Of a stretch of DNA of 64,000 bases, positions 1 to 11,733 are shown in pieces; positions within the stretch are counted from its first letter, which is position 1, and each line of letters begins with the position of its first letter. The DNA is from Tolypocladium sp. Sup5 PDA-1 (lineage: Eukaryota > Ascomycota > Sordariomycetes > Hypocreales > Ophiocordycipitaceae). The stretch covers positions 310,001 to 374,000 of the forward strand of contig JPHH03000027.1 of NCBI GenBank assembly GCA_000750105.3, read 5' to 3'. The notes under the pieces were generated by a model. That model made no database searches and was not told the DNA's origin. It saw only the letters and a list, made by a program, of their open reading frames with translations. The position numbers and the translations under genes were made by a program.

Positions 1-470
1 ATAAGCAGTTGCCGCCCTCGTCTCCCTCGTCTTTGCGGAAGCAGACCTGCCACGACTCACGTCTGTGGAGCCTTGATAGACGTGACCTGGCTGGCGGTCC
101 TCAATACAAATGGCTCGCAACACATGCACGGCCCGGGAGACTGACTCACTGACTCACTGAGCAGTGAGAACCCGTGGGATCTGCTGGCAGTTGAAACTTA
201 AAAGGCGCACGTTGGGCCGGCCAACAAGAGCCAATAGCCCGGCCCGAGTCATGGGGACCGCCAACGTCGAGTCCCAAATTGGAACAAACCAAAGTCGGGC
301 AACCGACGATTAACGCATGAGGCTGTCTATGTGCATCAAGTTAATTCTGTACACACAGGCCCGGCCATGGCGCGAGAAAACCGAAACGCGGAAAAAGATG
401 AGCCCCGAAATCCAATAAAACTCCGTCGACAATCCCATCTAATACGCTGCTGCTGCTGCTGCTGCCCCCT
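1..470. other. Intergenic, 3' flank of arg5,6
   Basis: No gene is visible. The stretch holds two tandem TGACTCA heptamers (142-148 and 150-156) and a run of six CTG triplets (447-464) just past the arg5,6 stop codon, inside its probable 3' UTR. A promoter for a gene lying left of the window is possible. Confidence 0.6.
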
Positions 471-3176
471 TTACATGGTCGGAATGCCCTCAAACTCCGC
501 GTAGCCCAATGCGAGGTTCATGTTCTCTGTCTCATGTTAGCCACGGCTCCCCGAATGTCGTTGTTTGATGCGGGAATACTCACGCAAGCACTGGGTGGCG
601 GCACCCTTCAGCAGGTTGTCGATGCTGGCGCACACAACCACTCGCTTGCCGCTGCTGTGCACAGCGAATCCTCCAATCTCCACGCCGTGCTTGTCCATGA
701 TGCTCTTCACCAGCGGCGCCTCGCCCACCACCTTGACGAGCTTCTCGCCGGCGTAGCGGTCCTGGTAGAGCTGGCGGATGTCGCGCGAGGTCATGGTCTT
801 GTTGAGCGGGATGTTGATGGTGTGGTGGATGCCCCGGAACCAAGAGGCGACGTGGGGAATAAAGGCCACCGGCGTGTCGAGCTGGCTGCTAATCTCGCGC
901 TCGTGGACGTGGTCCGTCAGGCTGTAGGGCATGAGGTTGTCGCGCAGCTGGTTGATGTCGTTCTTGGGCGACGGCTTGGTGCCGGCGCCAGAGTATCCAG
1001 AGACGCCAAACACCGTCGGCTGGCCGCCGAGGTGGTCGAGGATCGGGGCAATGCCGAGCTGGGCCGCCGTGGCGTAGCATCCAGGGTTGGAGATGCGCGT
1101 CGCCTGGTAAATCTTGGAGCGCTTGGTCAGCTCCGGCAGGCCATACGTCCAGGTGTTGTCGAATCGGTAGTCGGCCGAGAGGTCGACAATGACGCTCTTG
1201 TTGTCGCGGCCCTTGCTGGCCTCGTCGAGGGCCTCAATGTACGGCTGGCAGACGCCGTTGGGCAGGGCCATGATCCAACAGTCAATCTCGCCATTCTTCT
1301 CCAGCTTTCCAACGTCATCCGGGCCGAGGTTCTCGTAGATGATCTTTCGCTTGGAGTAGCCCTCGAGCTCTTGGCCAGCCAGCTCTCGCGAGGAAACGTG
1401 CCTGAGGTCCATAAAGGGGTGGGAGTTAAGCAGGGCAATCAGGGCCTGGCCGGTATATCCACGGGCACCGATCAGTCCGACACGGGTAGGGACGGTGTTA
1501 GAGGCATTCTTCTTGCCCAGAGGCGGGTTCGGATTGGTCGTGGTAGCGAAGCCCCGTCGCTGCATGCCTCGTCCCATGGTGGAGAAGCCGCGGGCCTGCT
1601 GTGCGACCTGGGGGCGCTTAAGGGACTGGCTGGCGGCCTGAGCAGCCCGACGGAGGCGGGACTCGAGGTTCGAATCGCCTAGCATGGCCCGGCCGTGGGA
1701 GATGAACTCGTCGTAGACGGGGGCCAGGGCGTCCGATCGGAGGTCGCAGCCGTAGTAAAAGAGGACGCTTCCGTTGTTGTTGAAGCTGCCGTCGGCCTTT
1801 TCAAAGAACCAAGTCAGGTTCTCGTCGGCCTCGCTGACCGTCCAGACCAGGCTGGGGTAATCCTTCTTGATGGCGTTGAAGACGTTCTCGGCAACATTGG
1901 TCAACCATCCAGACTTGGTAATGGTCAGGGTGGCGAGGGTGGCCATGGCGCGGCCGTTTCCAGGTGGCATGACAATAGCCAGGCATTGCATGGCCTCGTC
2001 ATAGTAGGCGCTGAACGGGTTCTCCTGGAGGTAGTCGACCCAGCGGTCCACGGTGGCTTCGGCGTCGAGGCCTTCGCGGTCTCGGATGAGACTCTCCTTG
2101 AGCTTTTGGATGTCGCCAAATTCGGAGACGGACGTGACCTTTTGGATCTTGTCGCCACGGCGGATCAGGGTGCCGGCGCCGGAGTCGGTGAAAAGCTCTT
2201 TTTGCAGGTCGCTGGGGTGGATAATGGCCACGCTCGAGGTCCGCGGGAGCGTGTCGAGCAGCTCCTTGATCTCCTTGATCTTGAGACGCGTGCCGTATCG
2301 GCACCAGGGTTGGGACATGAGGTTGGCAAACTCCTCGTCGAGGTTGATGTGAGAAATCTTCTCGCCGTCGCCGTCGAACAAACCGCCCTTCTCGGACAGG
2401 TAGACGACCTTGAGCGGCTCCAGGGCGCGGGCCAGCTCGGCGGCAGCGACATCGGCGTTGACGTTGAGCAGCCGTCCGTCCTCGGACTCGGCCATGGAGG
2501 TGAGGACGGGGATATAGCCAGCCTCGATGGAATTTTCGATGGCCTGCTTGTTGACCTTTGTTATCTTGCCGACGTATTGCCACTTCTCCTTGTCGAGGTA
2601 GTCGGCCATGAAGACGCCGCTGAGGGAGCGGGTCTGGACGCCGAGCTCGTCGAGCCTATCGACCAGCTTAAGATTCTCCTCGAGGAACAGCTTGCGGGCG
2701 ATGCCAAGGGTCTTGGCGTCGGTGACGCGGATGCCCTCCTCGAACTGCGGCTCGACGCCGGCCTCCTCGAGCAGGCGGTTGAGCTGGGGCCCGGCGCCAT
2801 GGACGATGATGGGGTAGAGGCCGAGCTCGTAGAGGAAGAGCAGGCTGCGGCAGAGCTCGTCGATGTACTCGGTCAGGATGGCGCCGCCGACCTTGATGAC
2901 GGCGAACTTCTGCGACGAGACCGAGGTGAAGAGCTTGAGATACTGCTGGCCCTCGCGCTTGCTGCCGATGCTGCTGACGGTCTGGGCGACGATCTCGCGC
3001 GTGCGGTCCCGAGCCGGGGGCGAGGCCAGCGCCCGCGTCGTGGACAGCGCGCGGCAGAGGGCAACGTTGGGGCATCGGACCTGTCTCGGAGCCGCGGCGG
3101 CGGTAGCAGCGCCAGCTCGGGGCACGGCTCGTCGAGAGCCAGCCCGCATCGCGGCGGCCGTGGCGGCGGAGAGCAT
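471..3176 (-). CDS. arg5,6: Bifunctional acetylglutamate kinase / N-acetyl-gamma-glutamyl-phosphate reductase, mitochondrial
   Basis: Catalyses the second and third steps of ornithine/arginine synthesis in the mitochondrion. In fungi the precursor is cleaved into kinase and reductase. Two exons read on the minus strand, 3176-584 and 526-471, give 882 aa. The 57-bp intron starts GTGAGT and ends ACAG, and the short last exon supplies a family-like C-terminus ending in EGIPTM. The N-terminus is rich in Ala/Arg without acidic residues, as expected of a transit peptide. The kinase domain spans about residues 80-330 (KVGGAIL, HGAGPQLN), an N-acetyltransferase-like domain about 350-500, and the reductase about 560 to the end (GARGYTGQALIALL, then SNPGCYATAAQLG with the catalytic Cys). 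A TGACTC motif lies about 145 bp upstream of the ATG. Length and domain order match the family, so the call is secure. Confidence 0.96.
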
Positions 3177-4419
3177 CGTGGCGGACGGGATGCTGCTACG
3201 GGCCCAATTGGCTCGGTCGGGGGCTCGCAGTCGGGCAACGGGCGATGCGATGGCGGGCGAGGTGCTGCGGTGCTGCTGGAGGGCGAGGGACGGTCGGCTG
3301 AGGCGATGGGACGGGGGGTGACTCTGCAGTTAAAGAGAGAACCGGCTGAGTTCCGTGGGGGAGGGGCAGAAAAAAAAGAGCGCCCCCCCCCGAAACCGCA
3401 GTTGCACGCGGGCGGTGAGCGACTTCCTCCGCTCCCTGGTGCTCCAGTGTGATGTGATTGAGGAGCCAGCCAGCCCAGCGTGAGGTGCTCGGACTGCCTC
3501 TGCCTTCAGTTCTTCTGCAGCGGTTCCTCTGCAGTGCAACCTTCGTGCCGTCCAGGCCCCGAGCGGCCAATCCACGCCGCCGGTGGGATGGAACCTGCAA
3601 CGCAGACTTCCGCGGCACTCGACGCCGAAAAACGCCGCATACAGACAGAACCATCTACATGCGCTTGTGTGACCGCCCGGGCAGCGTCCAGGTACAGCGT
3701 GCAGGGCATCCTGTCCGCGCGCACATGCTTTACGTACTCTCTGCGACATGCTGAGCCATTTTCATGTGCATTTGCATGTGCAGAGGGGAAACAACGTCTG
3801 ATGCATCAATGCGGGCGTTGATGATTGTCAGCGTCTACATTGCCATGGCCACCAGGCTTGCCGTAGTATACTGCACACTCAGCATGTCTCCGTGAAGCAA
3901 ACAACTGAATTTACATGGGTGCCACAACAGCGGCATGTTCTGTCGTTGTCCTAGTGCATGCACGTCAGCTGCAGATTGTCATGTACATGCGTACTTCGTA
4001 GGCGACGTTTGACAACTGGGAGGGTGTCCGCGGAGCCCATGTATCCAGCGCGTGGCACAGCACAGCATCAAGACGTCTGATGCACTTCCTGGCATTCATG
4101 GCATCGGCGAAAGGATATATCTCAATTATGCGGGGGAACGCCTAGCCTTCAATCATACAGAAAGCCCAGTCTGCCATCCGTCGTGTAGGCGCGCCGCTGA
4201 CGCTTCTTCGAGGCCATCGTGTTCGACGGATGGCGAACCGCACCCAAGTACCCAGGTTCAATGTGAACAAACTCCACCGTGCTCCAAAACAAGTGTCCGT
4301 CGTGACATTTCGCTCCGTCTTCAACTGCCAGTGTCTCGTACTCCTGAGCCTGCGAGATTGGACGTCGTCATGTCTAGATGCGCCCGATCGGGCCGAGTAA
4401 CCAAAGCAGCGCAAGGCCA
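3177..4419. other. Intergenic: arg5,6 promoter and 3' flank of the synaptobrevin gene
   Basis: No supported gene. The part next to arg5,6 contains the TGACTC site listed separately and a run of A then C near 3370-3391. Small frames here have no recognisable protein. Confidence 0.55.
3319..3324 (+). promoter_or_regulatory. Gcn4/CPC1-like TGACTC half-site upstream of arg5,6
   Basis: The hexamer TGACTC lies about 145 bp upstream of the arg5,6 start codon. Gcn4/CPC1 bZIP factors bind TGACTCA-type sites in front of amino-acid genes. The seventh base here is T, not A, so it is a partial match, and a hexamer is common by chance. Confidence 0.35.
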
Positions 4420-5260
4420 TCAACGGGTGGCAACGACTGCAGCCATGGGTTAGCGGCGCTTGATATAAAGGCGACGCAAGGAAGTTCCTACCAGTGGGAA
4501 TAATGATGACGAGCAGCAGGATGATGATGCCGGCAATAATGCATACGCGCATCTTCATATCCTTCCACCACATCTGCTTGCGGACTCTGTTGGCGCCGCG
4601 GCGGAAGCCCTGAGCCGACACGGCCAGGTTGTCCGTCTTGTCCTGAAGCGCATCGAGACGTTCGCCGCGCTGAGAGACCTTGCTGATGTTGTCGCGCATC
4701 ACGCCGACGGTGTCATCGATTTGCTGGAGAGACAGACCACGTCAGCATCCATGTTAGACCTATTAAAAGCGACCAACGCAGCGACAAATGCACATGGATT
4801 GCGAGAGGCGTTTTCGACTTCCGGCAATTGTCAAAGGGTCGTGGCGGCATGTTTTTCGATTGAGTCGTTGGCTGGAGATGGTCTGGAAGACGGATGGCCG
4901 ACACCGTCGGGAATCAATCGACCCAACAACTCCATGGGATCCGGAGGCTGTCATGTTTCGCTCAGGGTTGATCGCATCCTCTCCCGCGGCCGGAAAAAGA
5001 CCCAGGCGGGCTGCCGTTGTCGCGCGATGCTTGTGAGCCCTTTGTTGTCGTCATACGTGGCCTCGATTCGGGGATCTTTGACAGTGTCGCGACCCGCATC
5101 CACATGCAGATCCATCGCAAATGCAATCAAGAAGGCATCAGAATCGACCTACCGCTTGCAGGGCCTGCGTCCGGGCGTTGCCGCCGGCGCCTTGTTGAGA
5201 TGCGGCGGCCTGGCCGCTGGGAATGTAGGGGTCATAGGGGGCCTCCTGCTCGCCGGGCAT
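4420..5260 (-). CDS. snc1: Synaptobrevin / Snc1-like v-SNARE
   Basis: R-SNARE of secretory vesicles, pairing with plasma-membrane Q-SNAREs during exocytosis. Three exons on the minus strand, 5260-5153, 4723-4492 and 4436-4420, give 118 aa. Introns are 429 bp (GTAGGT...CCAG) and 55 bp (GTAGGA...GCAG). The N-terminus MPGEQEAPYDPYIPSG is typical of fungal Snc proteins. The SNARE motif begins QIDDTVGVMRDN, with the zero-layer Arg at about residue 55 (VSQRGERLD). A juxtamembrane WWKDMKMR is followed by a hydrophobic anchor and a short tail ending VVATR. The start was chosen because in-frame sequence upstream is not SNARE-like. The tiny 17-nt last exon restores the expected tail. Confidence 0.95.
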
Positions 5261-7922
5261 TGTGGCGGCGTTTCGGGGTGTTATTTGTTGAGCGGAAAGG
5301 GATCGTTCGGCGAAAAGAGATGCGCTCGTGGAAACGCGAGCGATGCGATCGGTCTGCGGATGGTCGGTTTGTGGTGGTTGATGGAAGCAAGACGAGGGAT
5401 TCAGTGGTGTTGACGAGGATGGAGAGTTTGCGTTGCTGGGTTGCTGGAGACGAGACACCAAGCCAACCCCCTTCCGCTGGTGGTTGGCGGCGAGTCGAGG
5501 CGCTGCACGGGCTGACGACAGCAGCACGGAGGCCACGGAACTGAAACCTCCGGGGCACTCAGTGGTCCTGCCTCTGACGCGCCACCGTCCAGTGTTAAAG
5601 CGCCTCACCTGCCCTGCTCAATGCGTATCACCGTGTTGAGCTCTCGCCGATGCCGCAACGGCAGTTACAGTGGCCACCAAGTCTAAAATCTACGATCCTT
5701 ATGAGCTCTTTGACGTTTACATTATATGTATAGATGTTCCTCTTTTCTTGTCAAGTGTTCGCATCAGCGCCTGCTGCAGTTTGCCCTCTGTGTCGGAGTC
5801 CCCGATGGCAGGTCAGGAGATTGGTCACGTGAAGTTGCGCCACATCATTCTCTGCTAACTGTGGCTTGCCACGTGGTGGAGCGATGCTCAGGCACCCTCA
5901 AACAGGCACCGACAACAAAGTTGCCACCATTGAGGTCTTTTGTTGGTATACGAGATGCTCCGGCCGTCCATCGCTCCATGCCTCTGGCCAGCTCAGGCAC
6001 AACTCTTTTATCGCGGCCGACGCCACTCTGGCCCAATGCAGCACTGGTGGTTGGCCATGGTCGCGCGCGGCTCGTTGCACGACGGTTTCAGTCTCTGGAC
6101 CCAGAGCGTCTCAGTCGACTCGCTGGCAACGGCCGAAAGCAGACATCGAGCAGCGTTCTGATGAACCGGAGCAATTTTCACCGCGGCGATCAATCTGTGT
6201 GACGGCGCCTCTCTGTCCGCCGAGTCCGTGGAGCTCTACCGTTCCGCAGGCGTTGTCCTCGCGTCAGGCCAGCAACGACAGGCAGCAGGTATACGAGGAG
6301 ATGGAATACCATCACCTAGGCATCGAGAATCAGTTGCAGACCTGCAGGGAGTTGCAGCTATTTTAGGTGCCTGGCAACGACGCTCAGGCCGGGCTAGGGA
6401 GCAATAAGCACTTCCCGCCCGTTGGTGGATGGTTGTTGGTCTCGTCTCCCCACACTCGGCTCCCGTAATGCTGCCGCAACTGTCGGCATATATCACAACC
6501 TCGACGCAACGCATAGAGTTTCGTCGCCAGTTCCCCTGAGAGATTCTCCGATGAGAAATACGTCGACGCGATGTCCCCTGGCTGATTGACGGACAAATCT
6601 CCACCGGCCTTGAATTCGGCCGAGGCGAAGCCTCGAAGCAGCCATGGGCAGCGAGGCGGTGTTGAAGGGCCAAGACACCAGCGCCTGTGGTTCCCCGCTC
6701 TCCGTCATCATCGATCGACCGGGGGGGTGATCCGGCTGCAAACAACCCAAACGTGCAGCGTCTGCGGCATGGAGAGGTGGGTTGGTTTTGGAGGAAACGG
6801 TCCCCTCCCCAAACACTGGCTCTCAGTGGTTGTCGTACTACCTGGATGCTGGTGGTACATGCACTGCGGCGCATGTGAGGCCCTAGTTCCTCGGGATTCA
6901 GGCGCTATCCTCAACGATCAGCCCGCATCCCAACCACTCCGGCTAGTGTTGCGCTTTCGACGGGTTCTCCGTTTTTCGTAAAAAGTCAAAAGACAACTAG
7001 TCCGTAGTGCAGCGTTGGATTCCAAAATGCCCTTAATGTCCTCCTGTCCGTCGTGCCATTGTTGGCAGTGAGCGCTTCCGATTGCGGTATCAAATGTCCT
7101 GATTCCACGAGTCTAAGCTGGCATCCCCGTTTTTGGTGCGAGCCGGCCGGCTGAATATTTGGAGTTCGTATCCGCCGGTGGGTCCCACCGTCGTCATTGC
7201 TGTTGACCCTGGTCGCTGTCATCCTTCTCGTATTCTCTTTTGGTGTCGTTGTTTCGCTTCTGGCCTGACCCGAGTCCGACGATTTCTGACCAACAAAGGG
7301 CGCGGTCCAAGGCTCCCGAGTCCTGACCCAGAGCCCAAGACCAGGACAATCAGTTGTGCCAGGCGAGACAGTCCATATGATAACCAGCAAACGCTGTGAA
7401 CCCGTAGTCTTGTGGAAGCCTCTTCAGCCTGCATATACAAATCCGTCCTCTACTGCAACTGCAACCACCCGCCCCGTCCGCAGCTCCTGCACGGCCCAAG
7501 GTTGCCCAACTATCCGGATGCGCTTGCGCTTGCTCTGGTGACGACGACCTCGGCCGCGATCGATCCGCATCCCATCCCGAACAACAAAGATTGTTTATCC
7601 TGGCCTCTTCCCCAGACGGTCTCAGCCTGTCGCTCTCGTGAATACGGCACCACATCATCTCTCTTCTCCACACACACGTTCATTCTCACACACAACCCAC
7701 CAAACCAGCCCGCTGACTTCGGTCCTTGGCTCCGGGGCTCCCGCCTCCACCGTCGGTCTGCCTCCTCTTGGTGCTCCTGTCTTTCCTCCCCTGCCTCTTG
7801 GCCTTTCTCCTCTACATCTCCAGCATCTCCGGTTCCCAAGACTTGGCGAATTCTTGTTCTCCTTGGTCCTTCATGGGTTGTCAACTTCGTCGTCGTTAAG
7901 CCCCTTACGGACGCCTCTCACC
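5261..7922. other. Long intergenic region between snc1 and the GH76 gene
   Basis: About 2.7 kb between divergent genes. Many small frames are open on both strands but none has a recognisable domain or consistent exon structure. The last ~250 bases are rich in C, T and CA dinucleotides, as in fungal 5' leaders, and fit the promoter and leader of the GH76 gene. Confidence 0.5.
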
Positions 7923-9931
7923 ATGGTCCGGATACCTCAATGGCCTGGCCTCGGCCGGCTGCTGACAGCTTCACTGCTGCTGACCACCAGCCCTCTGGCC
8001 GTGGCCTACAACCTGGACCCCAACTCGACTGGTAGAATGCCCCAGCCCTGGTCATATGGGATATTTTGGCTGACAATCCGGCTCCTCAGCGTCCGTCACA
8101 ACCATTGCGAAGCAGATGGCGGACGATCTGCTGTCCTTCTACCATGGCGACCAGCCCGGCGGAACACCAGGCCTCTTGCCAACCCCTTATTACTGTATGC
8201 ACAACTTCAACTCACTCGGCAGCCCGTCTAGAGGAGGAGCGATGAATATGTACAGCCAGCTAACGAGTTTGTTCTGCAGGGTGGGAAGCCGGTGCCATGA
8301 TGGGGACGCTCGTTGACTACTGGTACTATACCAAAGACGACACCTACAACGATCTCACCACGCAGGGACTCCTGTACCAGGTCGGCGACACCAACGACTA
8401 CATGCCCCGGAACCAGACGCTCACGGAAGGCAACGACGATCAAGGCTTCTGGGCGCTGGCCGTCATGTCCGCGGCCGAGAACAAGTTCCCCAACCCGCCC
8501 GCCGACAAGCCGCAATGGCTCGCGCTCGCGCAGGCCGTCTTCAACACGCAGGCAGCTCGATGGGACACGGAACACTGTGGCGGTGGCCTGCGATGGCAGA
8601 TTTTCAAGTGGAACAACGGCTTCGACTACAAAAACTCCATCTCCCAGGGCTGCTTCTTCGCCCTCGGCGCGCGCCTCGCCCTCTACACGGGCAACAACTC
8701 GTACGCCGACTGGGCCGAGAAGACATGGGATTGGATGGTCGACGTCGACTTCATCGACAAGTACTGGCGCGTCCTCGACGGTGCGCACATTGGGCCCAAC
8801 TGCACCGACATCACCCCCTATCAGTTCACCTACAACGCGGGCACCTTCATCCTCGGCGCCGCCGCCATGTACAACCACACCGAGGACCAGAAGTGGAAAG
8901 ATCGCCTGGACAAGCTGCTCGACGCCACCAAGGTCTTCTTCACCGGGCCCGACAAGAACATCATGACCGAGGTCGCCTGCGAGCCCGTCGACCGCTGCAA
9001 CCTCGATCAGCAGTCGTTCAAGGCGTACCTCAGTCGCTGGTTTGCCGCCATCACCAAATGGGCCCCCCACACGTATGACTACGTCATGCCATACCTACGG
9101 GCCTCCGCCGTCGCTGCCGCGAAGCAATGTGTTGGCGGGAGTAACGGACGCATGTGCGGGTTGAAGTGGAATCAGGACAAGTACGACAACTCTACGGGAG
9201 TTGGTCAGCAGATGGCTGCCTTGGAGGTGACGCTTTCGTGCATAATCAAGGACCGAGCCGCACCTGTGACGCACGATACTGGCGGCACGAGTAAGGGCAG
9301 TCCGGGCAGCGGCGGCGACGACATTGGACGCGACCAGCCCAAGGGCCCGAGTTATAAGGAGATCACCTCGGGCGACAAGGCCGGCGCCGCGATCCTCACG
9401 TTGCTTCTGATTTGCAGCATGGTCGCGGGCATTGTTTGGATCTTCATCGACGAGACGTCTGACAAGACTCCCATGCAACAGTTCAAGGGTTTCCACAGCT
9501 CAGCCACCGCATCCATCGCTGCCTTTGCCGCCGGGGGAGGGGCCGCCGCGGTCCTCCACCGGAAGAAGGGCACCCAGGAGTTCAACGAGAAGACCGGAGC
9601 TGCCGTGACCGGAGCTGCCGTGGGATCGGCGAGCGAGCGAAGCTCCCGCTCCAGCGCAGACAACAACCGGGCAATTGAGGAGGCACCGGTCATGATTGGC
9701 CATGTCCGCAACCAGAGCGAAGGAAACAAGCAGCGACGCCTGTCCAACATGCCCCTTGGCTGGCCACACATCGGGACCCTCAGGGGTAGCACGGTGATGG
9801 AGCCTGGTCAAGGGCCGGCCCCGCCGACGCGAGACCTGGACGGGGCGAGACAGTCGGCCAACGAGGCGAGACATTCGAACGTTACGGTGTCCTCGGAGTC
9901 TACACCCGAGCAACGAGAGAGAGCGGAATGA
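7923..9931 (+). CDS. GH76 mannan endo-1,6-alpha-mannosidase (Dfg5/Dcw1 family), membrane-anchored with cytosolic tail
   Basis: Cell-wall enzyme of the family thought to link GPI glycoproteins to wall glucan by acting on alpha-1,6-mannan. Exons 7923-8031, 8090-8194 and 8280-9931 give 621 aa. Both introns have GTA donors and CAG acceptors, and joining them restores the family segments LLSFYHGDQPGGTPG and YYWWEAGAMMG. A signal peptide ends near residue 29 (LAVA-YNLDP). The catalytic Asp pair is in GNDDQGFWALAV. Several NNS/NCT sites suggest N-glycosylation. Instead of a GPI signal there is a hydrophobic span (AGAAILTLLLICSMVAGIVW) after a Gly/Ser-rich stalk, followed by about 165 mostly hydrophilic residues that would face the cytosol. 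Family assignment is secure. Substrate and linkage are inferred. Confidence 0.93.
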
Positions 9932-10367
9932 AATTACATACTATACATGGATATTGGGAGAAGTACTTGTCGATATGGGAACTGGAAACTAAGGTATGAA
10001 GCATTATCGGGACGTCGTCGGGCTTAGGCGTCGTTTCCCTGTCTGCGGGCGTTCTTTGGGGCGGAGCAATGGGAGGCATTTCCCCCGCTAGTCACGCTTT
10101 ATGATTACAACCTTGGCCTTGGGACAATAACGGTCGGAGTTGGATTGGTTTGCCATTTTGGACGGGCTGGACTGGGACTCTGTAACATACGATAGGATGT
10201 TGGTGTACATGCGCTGCATCGTTGACTGACGACGAACATACACGTGTCGATATTACTACAGTCGGGAGAATAAACTGGTTACATATCAAGCATTTTTTGC
10301 AGGAATATTTGTCCACTGTTGGATTGGCTGAGTCGCGCGATGGCGGGAATCAAACATACGGCTCCAT
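9932..10367. other. Convergent 3' intergenic region
   Basis: Lies between the 3' ends of the GH76 and NmrA-like genes. No gene or repeat was recognised. Confidence 0.6.
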
Positions 10368-11294
10368 CTAAGCGGCCGTTTGATACGTCTCGAGCACGCG
10401 TTCCTTTTCCCTCTCTAGGAACGCATCAAAGCTGCTCAGCGGAACACCCCAGCTCTTGACCTTTTCCAAGTCAACAAAGATGCTCAGGTCGCGCATCATG
10501 AGCATCCCCGCCACAATGGGATTCGTCTTCTTCTGCTCGTCCACCTCCTCGTCCGACATGTACACAGCCTGCAGGTCCCGCCCCGCCACGGCCGACAGCT
10601 TCGGCATGAGCTGGCCCAGCACGAGAAACTCATCCGCAATCTCGACCTCTTGCGCGTGGAACCTCTCCGGGCTGTGGATGGCCTCGCTCGCAAAGTTTCC
10701 GATGGTGAGGGCGTCGACCATGGGCAGGACCGAGTCTGCGCGCAGGGCGGTGGACCAGCGCCCGTGCTCGACGAGGCCGGCGTACATCTTGACGAGGGGG
10801 TCGAGGTAGTTGGCCATGAAGTTGCCGGGCCGCAGCACAGTCCAGCGGGGGAAGCCGGCGGCGCGGACCTCGCGCTCGATGGCCTGCTTGGAGAGGAGGA
10901 CGAGGGCCGTGAAGCCCTGCGGGTCCCAGTGCGGGAGCCGCTCGGGGGCGTTGACGGAGAGGCCGCTCGAGTAGACGAGATGGTTGATGCCCTCGTCCCT
11001 GGCGGCGGCCATGATGGCCTTGGCGAGGCGCAGCTCGGCGCCCGGATCGGTGAAGTCCGGGGAGAGGTTGAGGAAGACGGCGGAGCAGCCACGCAAGGCG
11101 GAGCGCAGGGCGGCGTCGTTGCTGTAGTCGCCGGGCCAGAGCTTAGCGCCGAGGGAGGCCATGGCGGTAGCGTTCTTAGAGGACGGGTCACGGGCGACGG
11201 CGCGGACGGTGACGGCGCGGGAGAGGAGGGCGCGGGCGACGGCGGCGCCTTGGGTGCCGGTGATGCCGCAGACGAAGACGGTGGGCTTGGACAT
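10368..11294 (-). CDS. NmrA-like NAD(P)-binding (HSCARG-type) protein
   Basis: Single-exon gene, 308 aa, of the atypical short-chain dehydrogenase group. Members act as NADP(H)-sensing regulators or as isoflavone-reductase-like enzymes. The Rossmann motif is at the N-terminus (VCGITGTQGAAVARALL), followed by a mid-protein segment HLVYSSGLSV and LRPGNFMANYLDP, all typical of NmrA-like proteins. No signal peptide or membrane span is seen. It is transcribed divergently from the Zn2Cys6 gene starting at 11734, with 439 bp between the start codons, so shared regulation is likely. The substrate cannot be deduced, and enzyme versus redox sensor is open. Confidence 0.88.
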   Translation of the reverse strand: MSKPTVFVCGITGTQGAAVARALLSRAVTVRAVARDPSSKNATAMASLGAKLWPGDYSNDAALRSALRGCSAVFLNLSPDFTDPGAELRLAKAIMAAARDEGINHLVYSSGLSVNAPERLPHWDPQGFTALVLLSKQAIEREVRAAGFPRWTVLRPGNFMANYLDPLVKMYAGLVEHGRWSTALRADSVLPMVDALTIGNFASEAIHSPERFHAQEVEIADEFLVLGQLMPKLSAVAGRDLQAVYMSDEEVDEQKKTNPIVAGMLMMRDLSIFVDLEKVKSWGVPLSSFDAFLEREKERVLETYQTAA

Positions 11295-11733
11295 TGTGGT
11301 GGTATATTGCCAAAGTTGGAAGATGTGATTGTGCGGCCTGAGTGTGTAGTGCTACAAGATGTGGTTTAGAGCTGACTGCTGATAGAGATCTTGAGGTGGA
11401 TACTATCCTTATATAGATGCCGTTATGGCGCTGGTGCCTGGATATACTTCCGGACCTCCGTGTCCAGTGGAGGACAAGGGGTAAAGGGGAGGTCCGCCGT
11501 CCGGAGACCCGCCCGTGTTTCTCGCCGGCGATGACCCCACCCGGGCGGAGTTCCGCAATCTCCACTTTCCCGGCGCAGTTCCACGCTTGGAGCTTCATGC
11601 TGACTGCGACATCCGCCATCATCTTCCACCTGCACCCGCACCGCGCGTCCGCAGCCCTGCGCAGATGAAGCTGCCCTGCGCAGATGAAGCTCTCGGTCAA
11701 CAGCTTTCACAAGGGAGCAAGACGGCGCGAAAC
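11295..11733. other. Divergent promoter between the NmrA-like gene and the Zn2Cys6 regulator
   Basis: The 439-bp spacer holds a TATATA stretch at about 11410-11415 on the NmrA side and the inverted CGG-N4-CCG element at 11451-11460, with more CCG/CGG triplets at 11494-11503. A short direct repeat built on CTGCGCAGATGAAGCT occurs at 11658-11692. An in-frame upstream ATG (11665) could extend the regulator by 23 residues. Confidence 0.5.
11451..11460. promoter_or_regulatory. CGG-N4-CCG inverted repeat, candidate Zn2Cys6 site
   Basis: The sequence CGGACCTCCG is two inverted CGG triplets four bases apart. Binuclear-cluster regulators bind paired CGG triplets with family-specific spacing. It sits between the divergent NmrA-like and Zn2Cys6 genes. 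Chance occurrence in GC-rich DNA is not excluded. Confidence 0.4.

Noticed and set aside
1660..1680. GGTTCGAATC, a tRNA B-box-like string
   Set aside because: No A box or cloverleaf around it, and it is inside arg5,6 coding sequence.
534..1682. 382-codon open frame on the plus strand across arg5,6, and another at 1695-3452
   Set aside because: Both are antisense to well-conserved kinase/reductase coding sequence. They result from GC-rich third positions and have no recognisable domain.
11515..11733. Longer in-frame start for the Zn2Cys6 regulator
   Set aside because: Upstream residues look translated from promoter DNA, including a direct repeat. The ATG at 11734, 13 residues before the cluster, is more typical.
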